Positions 23,513 through 36,027 of a stretch of 64,000 nucleotides of DNA are shown here, in pieces. The stretch covers positions 16,869,001 to 16,933,000 of the forward strand of contig OX291547.1 in assembly GCA_946406115.1 (NCBI GenBank). Reading direction: 5' to 3'. The DNA is from Apoda limacodes (taxonomy: Eukaryota; Arthropoda; Insecta; Lepidoptera; Limacodidae). The translations under genes were made by a program, and so were the position numbers. The notes beneath the pieces are model-generated. The model was not told the DNA's origin, did not search any database, and was given only the letters and a program-made list of their open reading frames with translations. Within the stretch, counting starts at the first letter, position 1. Every line of letters begins with the position of its first letter.

Positions 23513-26130
23513 GCGGTAGCAGCTGCGGGTGCTATTGTCCACTTTGGTGTCCAATCGTCATTTTAATCTGTTTTCCACTATCATTCCCCAGGACTGGAAA
23601 GATTTTGAATAGGCACCATTGTTTAACCCCATACGTGCACACTCTGGTAAACAGCTCTTAGAAAATGCTGTTGAAAACTGGCTTCCGTTGGCGGAATATT
23701 CTCTAACTGCCATTTTTCTTAAAGAACAGTTCCCTCATACATTCGTTCAACGATGTGCAATGGCTGGATCTAAAGTGTGAAAGAAAAAAATCTAACCATG
23801 TATCTTCAGGTTTCGTTTAATTTATTTTAGACACTTACTTATCATACAATATTATGTCAATTTTTTGGATAACTGCATCGGCTTTTAATGTAGCCATCAG
23901 CTAACATATTGAACCCGTTGGTTGTCGATAGAAAAGTATTCCATGTTTCATATACGGTTTTTTTCCTTTTCGACTCAACGCTGACACTGTGTCTCACCCA
24001 GTTAAAGCATGGAATACTGGCAACGCTCTTGCTTGTTCTGGGTTTAAAATAAATTTAGATCATAATATGATCCGATTGGTTAGGTACTTAAAGGAAGGAA
24101 ATTGTATAAAAATAATAACCTAAGGGAAACCTTGTCACGTAAAAAAAAATTACGATTTTATTCTGTCACGATGTGGACCCACAATTTTAGATTGTTGTGT
24201 TACTTTGAAACGCATGACACTGCTAGGACTACTATATCTGTATCTACTGTGCGTCTTATAATCAAGCCACGTGCACCTCTATCATTGTGTCAGCCTCTTT
24301 ATGGTTGCAAGGGTCAATATTATTTCTACAACGATCGCTGCAGCTGAGGATATTTATACCATCGGTTATGTTTAGTTCATTGTCAGCTGGTACGGTGATA
24401 ACGAGACAGGCTAAAGACAGCATATGAAACAATTCCATCTTGTTTTGACAGCAAAGGAAATTGGCCCATCCTTTAGGCCAATACCGCGCTACTCCCTAGT
24501 ACTGTTTTTAATACTTTTTCTTTTATAATTGCAAAAAATTACATAACTCTTATATTTAACATAAATTTAAACAAGGTGCTTTCCTCATAGAAATAAAATA
24601 AATGGCACATCATTTGTCTCATATGATAACTACCCGTTGGATGTTTGTTAATTCCCTGTGACCAAATGGTTTGAAAACGTTAGTTAGATTGACCAGGATT
24701 CAGCATATGGACTATTCCCGACTCTTCAAGAACATTGGCAGGGATTTGAGGAGCAGCCATCGCTACTGATTTCACGCACGTAAAACATTTTAAAAGATCC
24801 GATTTAGTAGAAGGTCTTAGTGAACGAAAAGTAGACAAGGCTGGGTGTTAGGTTGATTCACATGTGCAAAGAAGGCATCCAAATCTCCTGTTCTATGTTC
24901 AGATGAAGCAATATACAATTATATAAATAAACTGCAATTCTTTCAAAACAAATCTTTAGTCCCACAATTTTCGCTTTGTTTTTGTAATAAATTTTACCAA
25001 CATTTGTTAAAACGAGGGTTTATTTATTTAGTTTTATTGGTTCTTGGAAGGATTTACTACCTTGTGGTCTCTCCTTACAGTAGTAGATATACTGTTGTTC
25101 ACCGTTCTTTTCAATATTAAACACGGTACTGACGAGATCACTATAAGCAATCTTTTTTTAAATCAATATTATAAAATTCTTGAGTTTCTTCAAGGATTAG
25201 GTTACTCAAAGTTATTTATTAATAATTCTAATGAGTTTACTATTTTGACTTTGTTTTGAACTACATTTGTTAGTCTTCAGAATAGTCTATTTTCAATTTT
25301 TCACTCTCAAATTCTTCCAATAAGGCTCCTATTTCAGGTCCTGTTATTAACCATTTACGAAGAGTATCAGATTTTTGAGTTAATCCGACCATACCTTCAA
25401 AAGGAAATATTTGCTTTTAATTTTGGTTTTTAGATGTTACAAAATAGTTTATCGAAAAAATCAATATACTTATCCCCTATCTTTTATTAGTCTTTTATAA
25501 GTGCGTTTTTTTGTTCGTGAGCCTGATCAAGAGCCATTGCAAAGAAAGGTCAATTAGATCGTCTGGCCACAAATTGACCAGCTTCAGAGCGTTTCAGTAA
25601 ATTTATGTGACGTTTTGTTAAATTTGCTAAATCTCTGATATGCACTGTGAGCCATTGCGCATAATTGTTATGGTATAAAGCGGAAACAACAGAACAGAAG
25701 TTACAAAATTTGCCGTACGAATTGAACGCACTAGCTGTAAGATCACAACTCCATTTATAGAACTATGTCCCAGTACTTGAATTGTGGTATACAGTACTGT
25801 AGTTCTTGTAGGTTGTGTAGCTCAGTCATACTTAGTTATGATTTTTTCTGAAGAATGTACAATGTTGCTGACCAAACACCAAATAACTTTCATGAAGATG
25901 AAATTTTTCCTGATTTGTGTATCTTGTCCGAGTGGAATTAGACCATTTGTTGCCAAAATCCGGTTTTTTCATAAACATAGGGTTCATCTGAAGAAATGTG
26001 AACACCGTTTTTCTGTTGTCTTCTAGGCATTGTGCTGAATCAATTCTATTTTCAAGATTAGTTTTGTCAAATTCAATGACAGAATGTATATTTCCAACAT
26101 TGTTAAATATGGTCGGAGTGTTGATTTGCA
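23512..26130 (-). pseudogene. Decayed copy of an unnamed, widespread multi-copy protein family
   Basis: Many frames and stops, but ordered blocks read on the minus strand: NNVGNIHSVIEFDKTNLENR (about 26.1 kb), HNNYAQWLTVHIRDLANL, FFAMALDQAHEQKNA, GMVGLTQKSDTLRKWLITGP, STKSDLLKCFTCVKSVA, RTVDTDIVVLAVSCVSK, HALTG*DTVSALSRKGKKT, LYDK..., LNECMRELFFKKNG, PTEASFQQHFLRAVYQSVHV and WTPKWTIAPAAATACLE (about 23.5 kb). I recognise this block order from large uncharacterised proteins repeated in many metazoan genomes; I know no assigned function. The Asp-rich blocks recall PIN/FEN-type nucleases (inference). A LINE tail abuts its C-terminus. Confidence 0.7.
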
Positions 26131-26206
26131 GAGACGACCCATTGATGTTATTATTGTCTAAATTATTAAGTGTAATAATTTAGACAATTTGTGTTTCAAG
26201 TCTACC

Positions 26207-26855
26207 TAGGGTTGCCAACTATACTGTTTTGAACAGTATTATACTGTTTTTTCACTAAATTATACTTTTTACTGTTGAACAAAAAGAAAGTATACAAAAT
26301 ACTTTTTAAATTTATTTAGTCAGAAAGCGTTCACTGCTCAGTGCAGCGCAGCCACAAACAAATCACACTGAGTTTCTGAAAGAATCTGTCAATGTCAAAA
26401 ATTCAAGGACGCGTTCGTTTTGGGGTGCAGAATCATTATTTTCATTACCTGTCATCCGTTCGTTTAGCATTGGTATCAAAAACATCAAAATTTTAGTATC
26501 ATCTATGACAAACTGTCATGCGTTCGTTTACGATATTTTTGTTATTTTTGTCACTTTTGCCACCGAAAAATGAAACTTTAGACCCATGTCTGGAGGTGGG
26601 GTTTTTGTGTTAATCTGTCAAACTGCCTATACATATTCATTGTTTATGGTAGTGTGTGTACGTCAACCGTTAGTTTTGCAAGTTTTGTAACCATCTGATT
26701 GAAGTCTTCGGTCACATTTGATCATTTTGAGAAAATTATAGATAATCTAAATTTGTATAGACTTAATATTGGTATGGATGATTTATATTCAGATTAACAA
26801 ATTTCAAAGTAATTTATGAAAAAACTACTCTGAAGTAAAAAAATTGGCAACCCTA
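26207..26855. mobile_element. hAT-like MITE with perfect 8-bp target duplication
   Basis: Left end tagggttgccaac is inverted at the right as ggcaaccct(a). Both sides carry the direct repeat agtctacc (26,199-26,206 and 26,856-26,863). Ends and 8-bp duplication fit the hAT superfamily. No transposase inside; MITE-1 copy c is nested at 26,407-26,692. Confidence 0.9.
26407..26692 (-). mobile_element. MITE-1 copy c, truncated, nested in hAT-like MITE
   Basis: Starts ggacgcgttcgttttgg and continues gcagaatcattattttcatt, cttttgccaccgaaaaatga, tatacatattcattgtttat: the reverse of MITE-1 at 62,322-62,762. Truncated after caagttttgtaacca. Confidence 0.85.
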
Positions 26856-27271
26856 AGTCTACCATTGTGCACACTGACATCACAATTTTCTTGAGCCAAT
26901 TTTGGATGTTCTAAATCGTTTTGGTCATTGTAGTTACTGACTAATGAAGAATGTAGTGGTTGAATCTCTTAAGCACTTATCGTTGTTTCGGCAACACTAT
27001 GATATTTTAACTTTCATTATTATCGGTAACGGAGTTTATCGATCTTAAACATAAAAACCAAAATCCGTTTATAACTACGTATCTATATGTATGCATATAG
27101 ATCAAATGTCAAAACAAAAGTTAAAAAGTCAGTATTTACTACATATACGGAATCCCTTAAACGACCCAGTATTCAGTTAATTCCATAGTTTAATATCTTT
27201 ACAAAAGAAATACAAAATAACCAATACAAAACTTGTTACATTAAAACAGCACTATGTATGTCAATAAACAT

Positions 27272-27490
27272 GTCAGCTCTGTGGCTCAGTGGGTAACGAC
27301 CAGACTTGTGTTTGAGGCTTGTGTTTTTCATGACACTGGGGGTTTTCTATATATGTTATGTATGTATTTACAAAAAAAGTAATATATATGTTTTTGTATC
27401 CGGTATCTATAACACAAGCTTTGTTTACATTGGAAGCAGACGCTGCCGTGTGTAATGTCCAAAAATATTTATTTATTTAATATTATTAGG
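27272..27490 (+). repeat. tRNA-like SINE
   Basis: Head gctctgtggctcagtgggta resembles a pol III A-box region. The body (gtatttacaaaaaaagtaat, cataacacaagctttg) recurs at 58,503-58,640. Confidence 0.55.
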
Positions 27491-28211
27491 CTATGAGTTT
27501 TTCATCCACCGTACACTTTACACTTGTAAACACGTGACGCAATCAACGTCGTTATGACGTGGGGAGTGTCCGGCGACTATGCACAACGTTTGGGACGTCA
27601 GCGACTGACAAAAACATCCAGCGAGCTAGATTTCGTTCGGACATCCCAACGCTCAAAGTGACTTCAGCGTCTTACGACCTATAATGTGCACAATTCACGT
27701 AAATGAACGGTCCAGATTGCCAAGGTAAACTGCGGCTGAGGAACGCGTCGTATAATAAATTCGTAGCTTCAATGTCAGTATATTCTATGGAAACCATACC
27801 TTAACCGTAAGTTTTGTGTACCTTTTCTACAAGCTTATTTATCATGCTTTGGGAGCGTTCGTTTTGAGATGAAGAGTTTCCACGATTGATAATTTTGCAC
27901 ACTTTTGATAACGCCAGTTTTGCTACCGACACCTTTCGTTCGTGTAGCTTTGAAATGTTACTAACTATTAAAATTATGGCTGCAAAACTTGCAAAACGAA
28001 CGGTTGACGTACACACACTATGATAAACACATACAGCCTACCATAAACAATGAATATGTATAGGCAGGTTGACAGGTTAACACTTAAACCCCACCTTCCA
28101 TGGGTCTAAAGTTTCATTTTTCGGTGGCAAAAGTGACAAAAATAACAAAAATTTCGTAAACGAACGCATGAGAGTTTGTTACAGATGATACTAAAATTTT
28201 GATATTTTTGA

Positions 28212-28730
28212 CAATGAGAGGTTTTCCGAGAAGAAAAAAAAATAGTTCTAAAATATAGACTAGATGGCGTTGACTCAACAAGGCGCATTTTTTTTTAAAC
28301 ATATGGTATGTTTTCCTCTGTGAAACGTTGTGATTCTTTTCTTTGCTTGGGTACTCTTACCTTTACCCCAGTGCTGGGAACTCTTATTCGTTCGTTGTTT
28401 TGTTGTTACTTTGTTATTTAATGATGAGTAAGAATTACGGATCATGATTTGTAGCAGACCTGAATCAAGATCTCCGAAAGCGCAGTGCGAAAGTTACGGG
28501 GAAAAAAGCGGTGCTTGTCTAGAGCTATGTACTTTTTCACTTAAAGTGCCAGAAAAAACCATATGCCAAAGCCACATAATTATTTATACTGTATAGGCCC
28601 TAGTTTGAATTTGGAACACAGCCAAGTCACTAAGTTTCAGAAAAAAAATGCTCCTTGTTGATTCAACGCCATCTATCAAAACTTCTTACTTTTTTTTTTA
28701 AATTTTAGCTGTCTGAAAATCCCTCATTGG
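28212..28730. mobile_element. Middle element of the nest (short TIR)
   Basis: Left caatgagaggttttc and right gaaaatccctcattgg are inverted copies. Without the inner element it is only about 106 bp long. Interrupts MITE-1 copy b. Confidence 0.65.
28263..28673. mobile_element. Inner Tc1/mariner-like MITE, 411 bp, TA target duplication
   Basis: Left gatggcgttgactcaacaag and the right end are inverted over about 33 bp, ending in poly-T/poly-A. TA flanks both sides (28,261-28,262 and 28,674-28,675), the Tc1/mariner signature. No transposase. Confidence 0.8.
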
Positions 28731-28851
28731 TGTCTTGGCAAAACGAACGGATGACAAATAACAAAGTAAACGAAAATAATGATTCTGTATCCCTAAGCGA
28801 ACGCGCCCTTTTTGACAATTTGGACTGGCAACACTGTTGGCTACGTTACCT

Positions 28852-28992
28852 TATAAAATATATATAAAAATGGCGTTTGTGTTGAGTTTGCGATAAATAT
28901 CCTGTGTGATTTGTTTTAGAGTTATTTTACTATTAAATTCCTTCGACAATTAACTTGTGACACTATACGTGGACTGATGAGTTTAATGACCG
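28852..28992 (+). promoter_or_regulatory. Putative ARNT core promoter / 5' UTR with overlapping uORF
   Basis: A TATA-like run (tataaaatatatataaaa) begins at 28852, about 140 bp before the ARNT start codon. An upstream ATG at 28977 opens a frame overlapping the ARNT start; after splicing exon 1 to exon 2 it would stop at 30987-30989 (16 codons). The transcription start cannot be located from sequence. Confidence 0.35.
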
Positions 28993-29020
28993 ATGTCTGC
29001 CGTGGCTCCCAGTATCCCCG
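28993..29020 (+). CDS. tgo: ARNT exon 1 (start)
   Basis: Nine codons, MSAVAPSIP, plus one base, then donor gttggt. An in-frame TGA at 28987-28989 precedes the ATG. Two out-of-frame upstream ATGs lie at 28977 and 28986. Confidence 0.85.
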
Positions 29021-32000
29021 GTTGGTGAAGTGATTTACAATAATGAAAGAGTTGACCATTGAAAATATGTACAATTTTACTTATTCGGTGTAGTTATATT
29101 AATACTTTAAAACTAACACCTTATAACGCTGTTTTTTAAACTAGTAAGATTCGTATAATTAGTTCTTTCCCATATTTTATGGTGTTGGTAACCTATATTT
29201 CTTAGAAAGATGAGACTATTGCCCAGGGTTTTCGATTTTAACTTAATACACGCATTTCAAATTAAGATGAATGTACTTGAGAATGTGTTTGTATTTTGTA
29301 GAGTTTTGACATTTGATAAGTACTAACAACTTAAAAAACCCCACTTTCGCTATTATACCTATTGTTAACAATCATTTAAATTGATATAGGGCATCACTTT
29401 ATAGAGTGATGAATTTCAGATTACTTTCTCGGCAATGTCTAAATTGTGCACTTTGTGTCCCATTGTATTATATAAAATTTCATAGGGGTACCTCTCCTGT
29501 AAAGTGTGGTGCGGCACTCCCCCTAATTTTATATTCTTTTTGTTTGGGGTTAAGTCAAGCCAATGAACATTTTAATTCTATTAACTATAGGTTGTGGATG
29601 AGGGGGAGGATTGAAGGGGGTAAAGGGAATCCCTATTTAAAGGGAACCCATCTTCTTTTTTCATAATTTACTTATTTCATGTTGTCAGGGAAAACAACTT
29701 AAAAACATAAAAGTAAGCGTACAAAGCCTTGTGCATAGTGCTGCAACACAAATAAAGAACCTCATTTAGTGTTGCTAATGTAGAAAATGTCACTTATAGT
29801 TTCTAACCACCTCAACCCTCCTCTCGCTAAAATTATCGAAGATTAGGTGAACTATATTGTACTTTGGTTCAACTTAACCTCAAAACCAAAAATATATAAG
29901 AAAAAGCATGGGCATTATAGGTGTTTCCTTACACCCTCACCCCCATCCCCATCCCTTTATTAAATGGGAACCTGTAAAACATATACTTTCAAACAACTTG
30001 TCATTTTCGAAAATAATTTACCATAGAGATAGAAGAAGGTCCCCTCATATAGAAACAAAATTTAGAAATCTGCAGTTTATTCATAAAAAGTAGCCTATTC
30101 AGGCTACAGTCAAGTTGGTTATCTTTGATATTTTTGCTACGACAACACATGTGATTGATCAACCTAAAATTTGTTGTAAGCCAACCATAGCTTTTGCTTT
30201 GTATGTTGAGAAATTTAGTGTTATTTGTGAACAAAGTTTGTATGGCAGTATAATACCTTGGGAAATAAAAAAATATATTAATTTATACGTAAGTGAGATA
30301 GTAACAAAATATTGCATGAAATGCAAAATTCAATATATATGTAACGATATATAATATGTTACATATAAGTATTCCAAGGGTTGGTACAGTTTTACAGTTC
30401 AGAACAAAAACTGCTTGAGCTACACAGCTAAAAATTTAGCACATTGATTTTCAACATGGGGGGCGTGACAACATCCAAAAAGGGGTGTGGGCACTTTTTT
30501 TTAAACATGCTCCGTCACTTTGTCACTTTAACTTTTGTTTAGTTAGTAGGCTGGTATTTGTTTTCAGGTTTGAAATTACAAACCAATGTTTAGTCCCCTT
30601 TGATGATGTCAGAAATAGTGTTTTAACACCCATTATTGATGTACAGCAACACTTCTTTATATCAATCAATACAAGCATCTTTTTGGTCTGTTGTAAGTTT
30701 GTGAGGGATCATCAAAGCTTTACTTCTTAATGTTACATAATTTTTTGGCCCATACTAAGTCCACTGATACAATAGTTACATGTCCTAACATAAGCCTTTG
30801 TAGAGTGCACTTCACTTCTGTAATACTAGGTATGGAGCATATTTCCATGACTTAAAAACATTTTTATACCTCTTGTTAACTAACATCCTTTTTAAAACAT
30901 TGAAATCACTTTAATCATATTACTTTGATTATGAAAATAGGTAAAGTGAAAATTAATAATGAATTATGTTTTTATATTTTAGGGGCTGACCCAGCAAAGG
31001 ATATACAAAAACGCCGTGCTGGCAGCATTGGGTAAGTTAAAAAGTAGCTGTAGTGTTTGAGATGTTGTATATTGCGGTTCAATCAGATTTTTTTTAAATA
31101 TTGCTGTGTAAATCAATTGAAACAAAAGATATGATACTTGGTATTTAAACTTTAGAGTTCATCTTTATTCTTTTGCCTTTTTTATTCTGCCAGCCAGTTC
31201 TTTATCAATGTGTTCTAATCATTATTCATATGACCAGATTATTGCCACTTTAATTTGACAGCCTAGTAGTAAATATCTCAATTACAACAAATGATGTATG
31301 ATTGTATAACTAATGAAAGTCTGAGCAAAAATTACTAGCAGAATTAATTTGTGCTTGTGGTCCTATTCCAGCATATGCATAGATGAGATTATTCAGGTTA
31401 CTATGTAACCTGATTTAACACTCATAACAAAATCATACCTATGGTTTTAATAGCCTATTTTACCTACTCTTGGTTGCCGACTGTTAAAATAGTAGCTAAA
31501 CGTTTCAGTGTAAAGTTCTTGCTAGGCGCAGTACTTACTCCATTTAATATGCGAACGCAAAGAGAAGATAAAAAGGTCTAATGGTCTTTTATAGCATTTC
31601 ATGTGTATTTTAATTACACACATCAATTTTTCAGGAGCCAACCAATCACGCATCTAGGGGGGATTAGGTCTCGCAGAGTTTGACAATGGTAAATTTTTCA
31701 TACAAACAATGGTAAAATAGTGTGACTAGGAAGGAGGGTCTGTAATTGTGTGACGCATTAAATGAAAGGGCCCCTCGGGGAATTGGGATAACTTTATAGA
31801 AAATAAATAAACAGACAAACTAAAAGTTTTTAATATCTAATTATTACTGGTACAGTAACTAATCACAGGCTATAACGTAGATTAATAAAATTAGCTAATT
31901 GTGAGCATGTAAGTAATTTGATAACCTAAATACATAATGGTTACTTTAGAAATAAAGTTGATTTAAAACAAATTTCACCAGTATTTTTAGTTTAAATCTA

Positions 32001-35000
32001 TTAGTGATAGCTTAAAATGGTTAAAAACTGTATTTTTTTAATCAGAGCCCAGTTTTAAAATTAGGTACGACATTGCATTCTCGCATGATGTATTTTCCAG
32101 ATTTTTTTTTATAAATGGCATAAGAACTGACGGAACATATAACTATTGTAGTAATGGACTTAGTGTGGACCAAATTCAAAACATTGCAAAATTCAAAAGT
32201 GAAGCTTTGATGATCGCTCACTACTTCAACATAGACCAAAAAGGTGTTTGTATTGAAAACAAACTGTGTTCAAACATAAAATTCATTTAAGCATTTTCCG
32301 TGTCCCCCATTATGTAGTATACAACCAACAAGGATAGGTTCTATAAGATTTCTAGTGACTTTTTCTCTCAATTGTATATCTTGCTAGTTATTAGTTCCCA
32401 CAATTGAAAATATTGTATCCTTCCATTTACATTCTAACAATGTTCGAAACATCTGAAAAAATACATAACAATAAACTCTTTTCAACAAAAAATATTTTTA
32501 ACCGTTTTTCTATCGATATATTATGCATTAACGGGACCTGGCTGCGGACTGGAGAAGAGCGCAGAGCACCATCTGTTCCCGGGTACCGATTACGGCATGT
32601 ACCTCGACCTGATACTATACGAGGGGGCCATGGAGGGGGAGTTGGATTCTATATAAGAAAAAGCTTAAAAGCACGCACCTTACACCACCCAGCATGTTCA
32701 ACAGTGGAACAAATGTGGATAAGTTGCAATATTAACAAAACAAAACTTATAATAGGTACTGCGTACCGTTCTCCCTGGCAGGACGTAGACACTTTTCTGG
32801 TGGCAATAACAGAGTCTGTTATGTATTTCTCTGCATGTGATTATTTAATATTATCAGGGACCTTCAACATAAACTTAATGAACAAGAACAAGCTAAAGAC
32901 AAAAAAACTTTTGTCATTTTTGAATTATTGTGAACTTTCTCAGGTTGTTAATTCCCCAACACATTTTACAGACCACGAGCGTAGATGTGAATATAATTCC
33001 AGAGTTAAGTAATCACGCGTTAGTAACTTGTACATTCAACCAAAAAAAACCTAAGTTTAAACCTTCAACTATAGTATACCGCCCACTTAAAGCCATTCAG
33101 TTGGATTTATTCACAATAGACTTAAATAATATTCCATGGGAAAATGTATGTGACCAAAATGATATTAATAAAATGGTGAATGTGTTTAATTTTTACGTGA
33201 AATACTTATTAGATTTGCATGCCCCGCTTAAATCGATAACAATAAGAGATAGACCGTGTCCTTGGATAACCGATAACATAAAACTAATGATGAAGTTACG
33301 TGACGACGCATTAAAAAGCTTTCGTAAGTATAAAAGTGCAACAAAAAAACAGTATTACAAAGATATGAAAAAACTTGTAAGTCAAGCCCTATACAATGAA
33401 AAAAAACTGGTTGCCTGTAAAGTCGGTATACGGGCGAAAGTTTTACGTGACAATGATTTTATGTCTGTCTCTCTCGCTCTTAGGCGGGCGCGTGCCTCTC
33501 ACTCGCTCTCATTGTGAGCGCATAACGTGAGCGGAGCGTAACGCAGTTTCTTGAAGTGTCACCCGGCAAACCAATTTATAAGACGTTGTCACGTCAAAAA
33601 GCATATTATGCGGAAAATATTAATAGACACGTGAAAGATTTAAAATCTCTTTGGAATAATCTAAGATCGACGATCTTGTCTAATAAACAAGACGAGGATT
33701 TACCGTTACATCTTCGCGACCCCGAAGAAATAAATAAACACTTTTTAAACCTGCCGTGCCCCGAAGTAGTCAATATTTCTAATTTATCGTATTTTGAATT
33801 TAATAGGTTCGGAGATTCGATATTTTGCCTTAAACCAATTTATGAATTCACAGTGTTAAAAATCCTGCGGTCACTTTAAACGTGATCATGATGATAATTC
33901 CTCAAGCATTGAATGCGATCACTGCGATAATGAATAAGTCAATTTCATCATCGACCTTTCCCGATTTATGCGAAATGGCAGTTGTGCGACCCATTCCTAA
34001 AAAACCAAACCCCATCAATATGAAAGACTTACGTTCGATTAATATACTGAGTTGCTTATCTAAAGTAGTTGAAAAGGCTGTAAGCATACAGCTTATGAAA
34101 TACGTAGAACAAAATAACATCTTATCTGACCGGCAATCGGGCTTTCGGGCTGGTCGAAGTACTACTACAGCTTTACTAGACGTCACTGACAATATACTTG
34201 CAGCACAGGATATAGGTAAGGGAACTATACTCACCTTGCTTGATTTTTCTCGCGCTTTTGATTGCATAAGTGTACCACTTCTTCTCTTGAAGCTTACATA
34301 CTACGGATTTGACTGCGAAACGACGAGATGGTTTCACAGCTATTTGGGTGACAGAGCACAATATGTAAAGTTAAAAAACAATGGCCATGTGATGTGCTCA
34401 ACCGTACAACCAGTACATAGAGGAGTGCCACAAGGATCGATTCTGGGGCCTTTGTTATTTATATTATACACTGCTGATATGGTCAAAATTATCGATAATT
34501 CCGATTATCACGTTTATGCCGACGACGTACAAATGTATAAATGGGTCGACACGGGAAATATTAATCAAGCTATAACTTCTATTAATGATCTGGACAGCAT
34601 AGGTAAATGGGCAACAAATAATTCTTTACTACTGAACGCTGACAAGTGCAAGTTCATGATCATGGGAAGTATAGTAAATCATGGCCCGAGAATTATAGTA
34701 ATGGGTGAATGCATAGATAATGTTTTAGAGGCACGCAATTTAGGCCTTTTATTTGATTCTAAATTAAGGTTTGATGGACATATCTCAAATCTTACGCGTA
34801 GCTGTTTCTATAGTCTTAAAATTTTGTATAAAATACGCCAATTTCTTACGAATAGCATTAGAGACATGTTCACAGATACATTGGTTCTATCTAAACTTAA
34901 TTACGGTGACATAGTTTATGGGCCCCGTTTGCTATCTAGAACCGAAAAAATAATACAAAGGGTCCAGAATGCTTGTACACGCTACTGCTTTGCCATCCCT

Positions 35001-35989
35001 CGTAGAACACATGTTACACCATTTATAAATAACAACAAAATATTGAAAATGTCAGGTAGACGTTTAATACACATGGCCACACTACTGTTTGACGTCGTAA
35101 AAATGGGTAAACCCTTTTATTGGAATTTTAATTGGAATTTTATTGGTAAAATGGATGCGTGACCAACATAAAAGCAAACGCTCTTGCACACCACCCCTGT
35201 CTATACCTACATATCGCACTGCTGCCTTTCGTGGCAGTTTCCGTTTTGCTGCGACAAAGTGTTGGAATTACTTACCCCGCCACTGAGAAATTTACAAAAT
35301 AAGAGCTACTTTAGGTCGCAATCAAAGACATACTTTTTTGACCTACAAATAAAAGAGTAGATCATCGTAGCAACTATATATTTAAAGTAATATTCTTGTT
35401 ATTTAAAATATATTGGTATTTGTACATATACATATTATAGTAATCGCATTTCTACTTATTATATATATTATTATAGAGGTACATTAAATTAATTAATTAT
35501 TTACTATTTTACTATTTTTTTATTTTTTTTGTATATTATTAGTAGGTATTTAATTGTTTATTTATTGTTAATTTATCAAACAACCCTACAACTAACCACT
35601 ACTTACATTGTATACATATAGTCAGACTTTTATAGATGTTTATAACAATAATTCGTAGATACATAATTTCGTGATACAGCTGCTTTATTATATCAGTATG
35701 GCGCCGATTGAAAATCAGCATTGTCATTTATTTGGCAGCATTGCTGAATCGGGGTCCAATTAGGTGAAACATTGCAACACCCATAAAACCTATTACTCTG
35801 GTAGTCATTGGTAGTATCTTAACCATTGTATTTTATTTATTGTAATAATTATTATTGTATTTGTAGTGTTTTATTGTAACAAAAAAATTAGTTCTTTGTG
35901 TTAAGCTGTTGTAAATATATTTTTGTTTCATTGTTGGTGTTATTGTATTTTTGTTTAATTGATGGTGTTGTTGTGTGCCTTATAAATCA

Positions 35990-36027
<38 letters not shown>

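Larger units (their letters stand above)
27850..28809 (+). mobile_element. MITE-1 copy b, outer layer of a three-element nest
   Basis: Left end tgggagcgttcgtttt, right end agcgaacgcgccc. The interior matches the 62-kb copy up to gatatttttgac and resumes at aaaacgaacggatgacaaat, with two further elements between. Ends about 45 bp before the TATA-like run of ARNT. Confidence 0.88.
32440..36027 (+). mobile_element. CR1-like non-LTR retrotransposon in ARNT intron 2
   Basis: Endonuclease domain from about 32,500 ([52 protein letters not shown]), then NHALVTC, a linker, and RT in 33,882-35,162 ([66 protein letters not shown]). The YADD box is intact. The C-terminus continues after a frameshift to about 35,355. 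The 3' end is a (TTAC)n run at 35,991-36,027, as in CR1-type tails. The 5' end is truncated; two frameshifts and insertion of element X make it inactive. Confidence 0.9.

Noticed and set aside
27278..27345. tRNA gene at gctctgtggctcagtggg
   Set aside because: Only the A-box half resembles a tRNA; no cloverleaf or proper B box; it is the head of a SINE.
35991..36027. (TTAC)n as an independent microsatellite or telomere-like repeat
   Set aside because: Directly terminates the CR1-like LINE, so it is that element's 3' tail.
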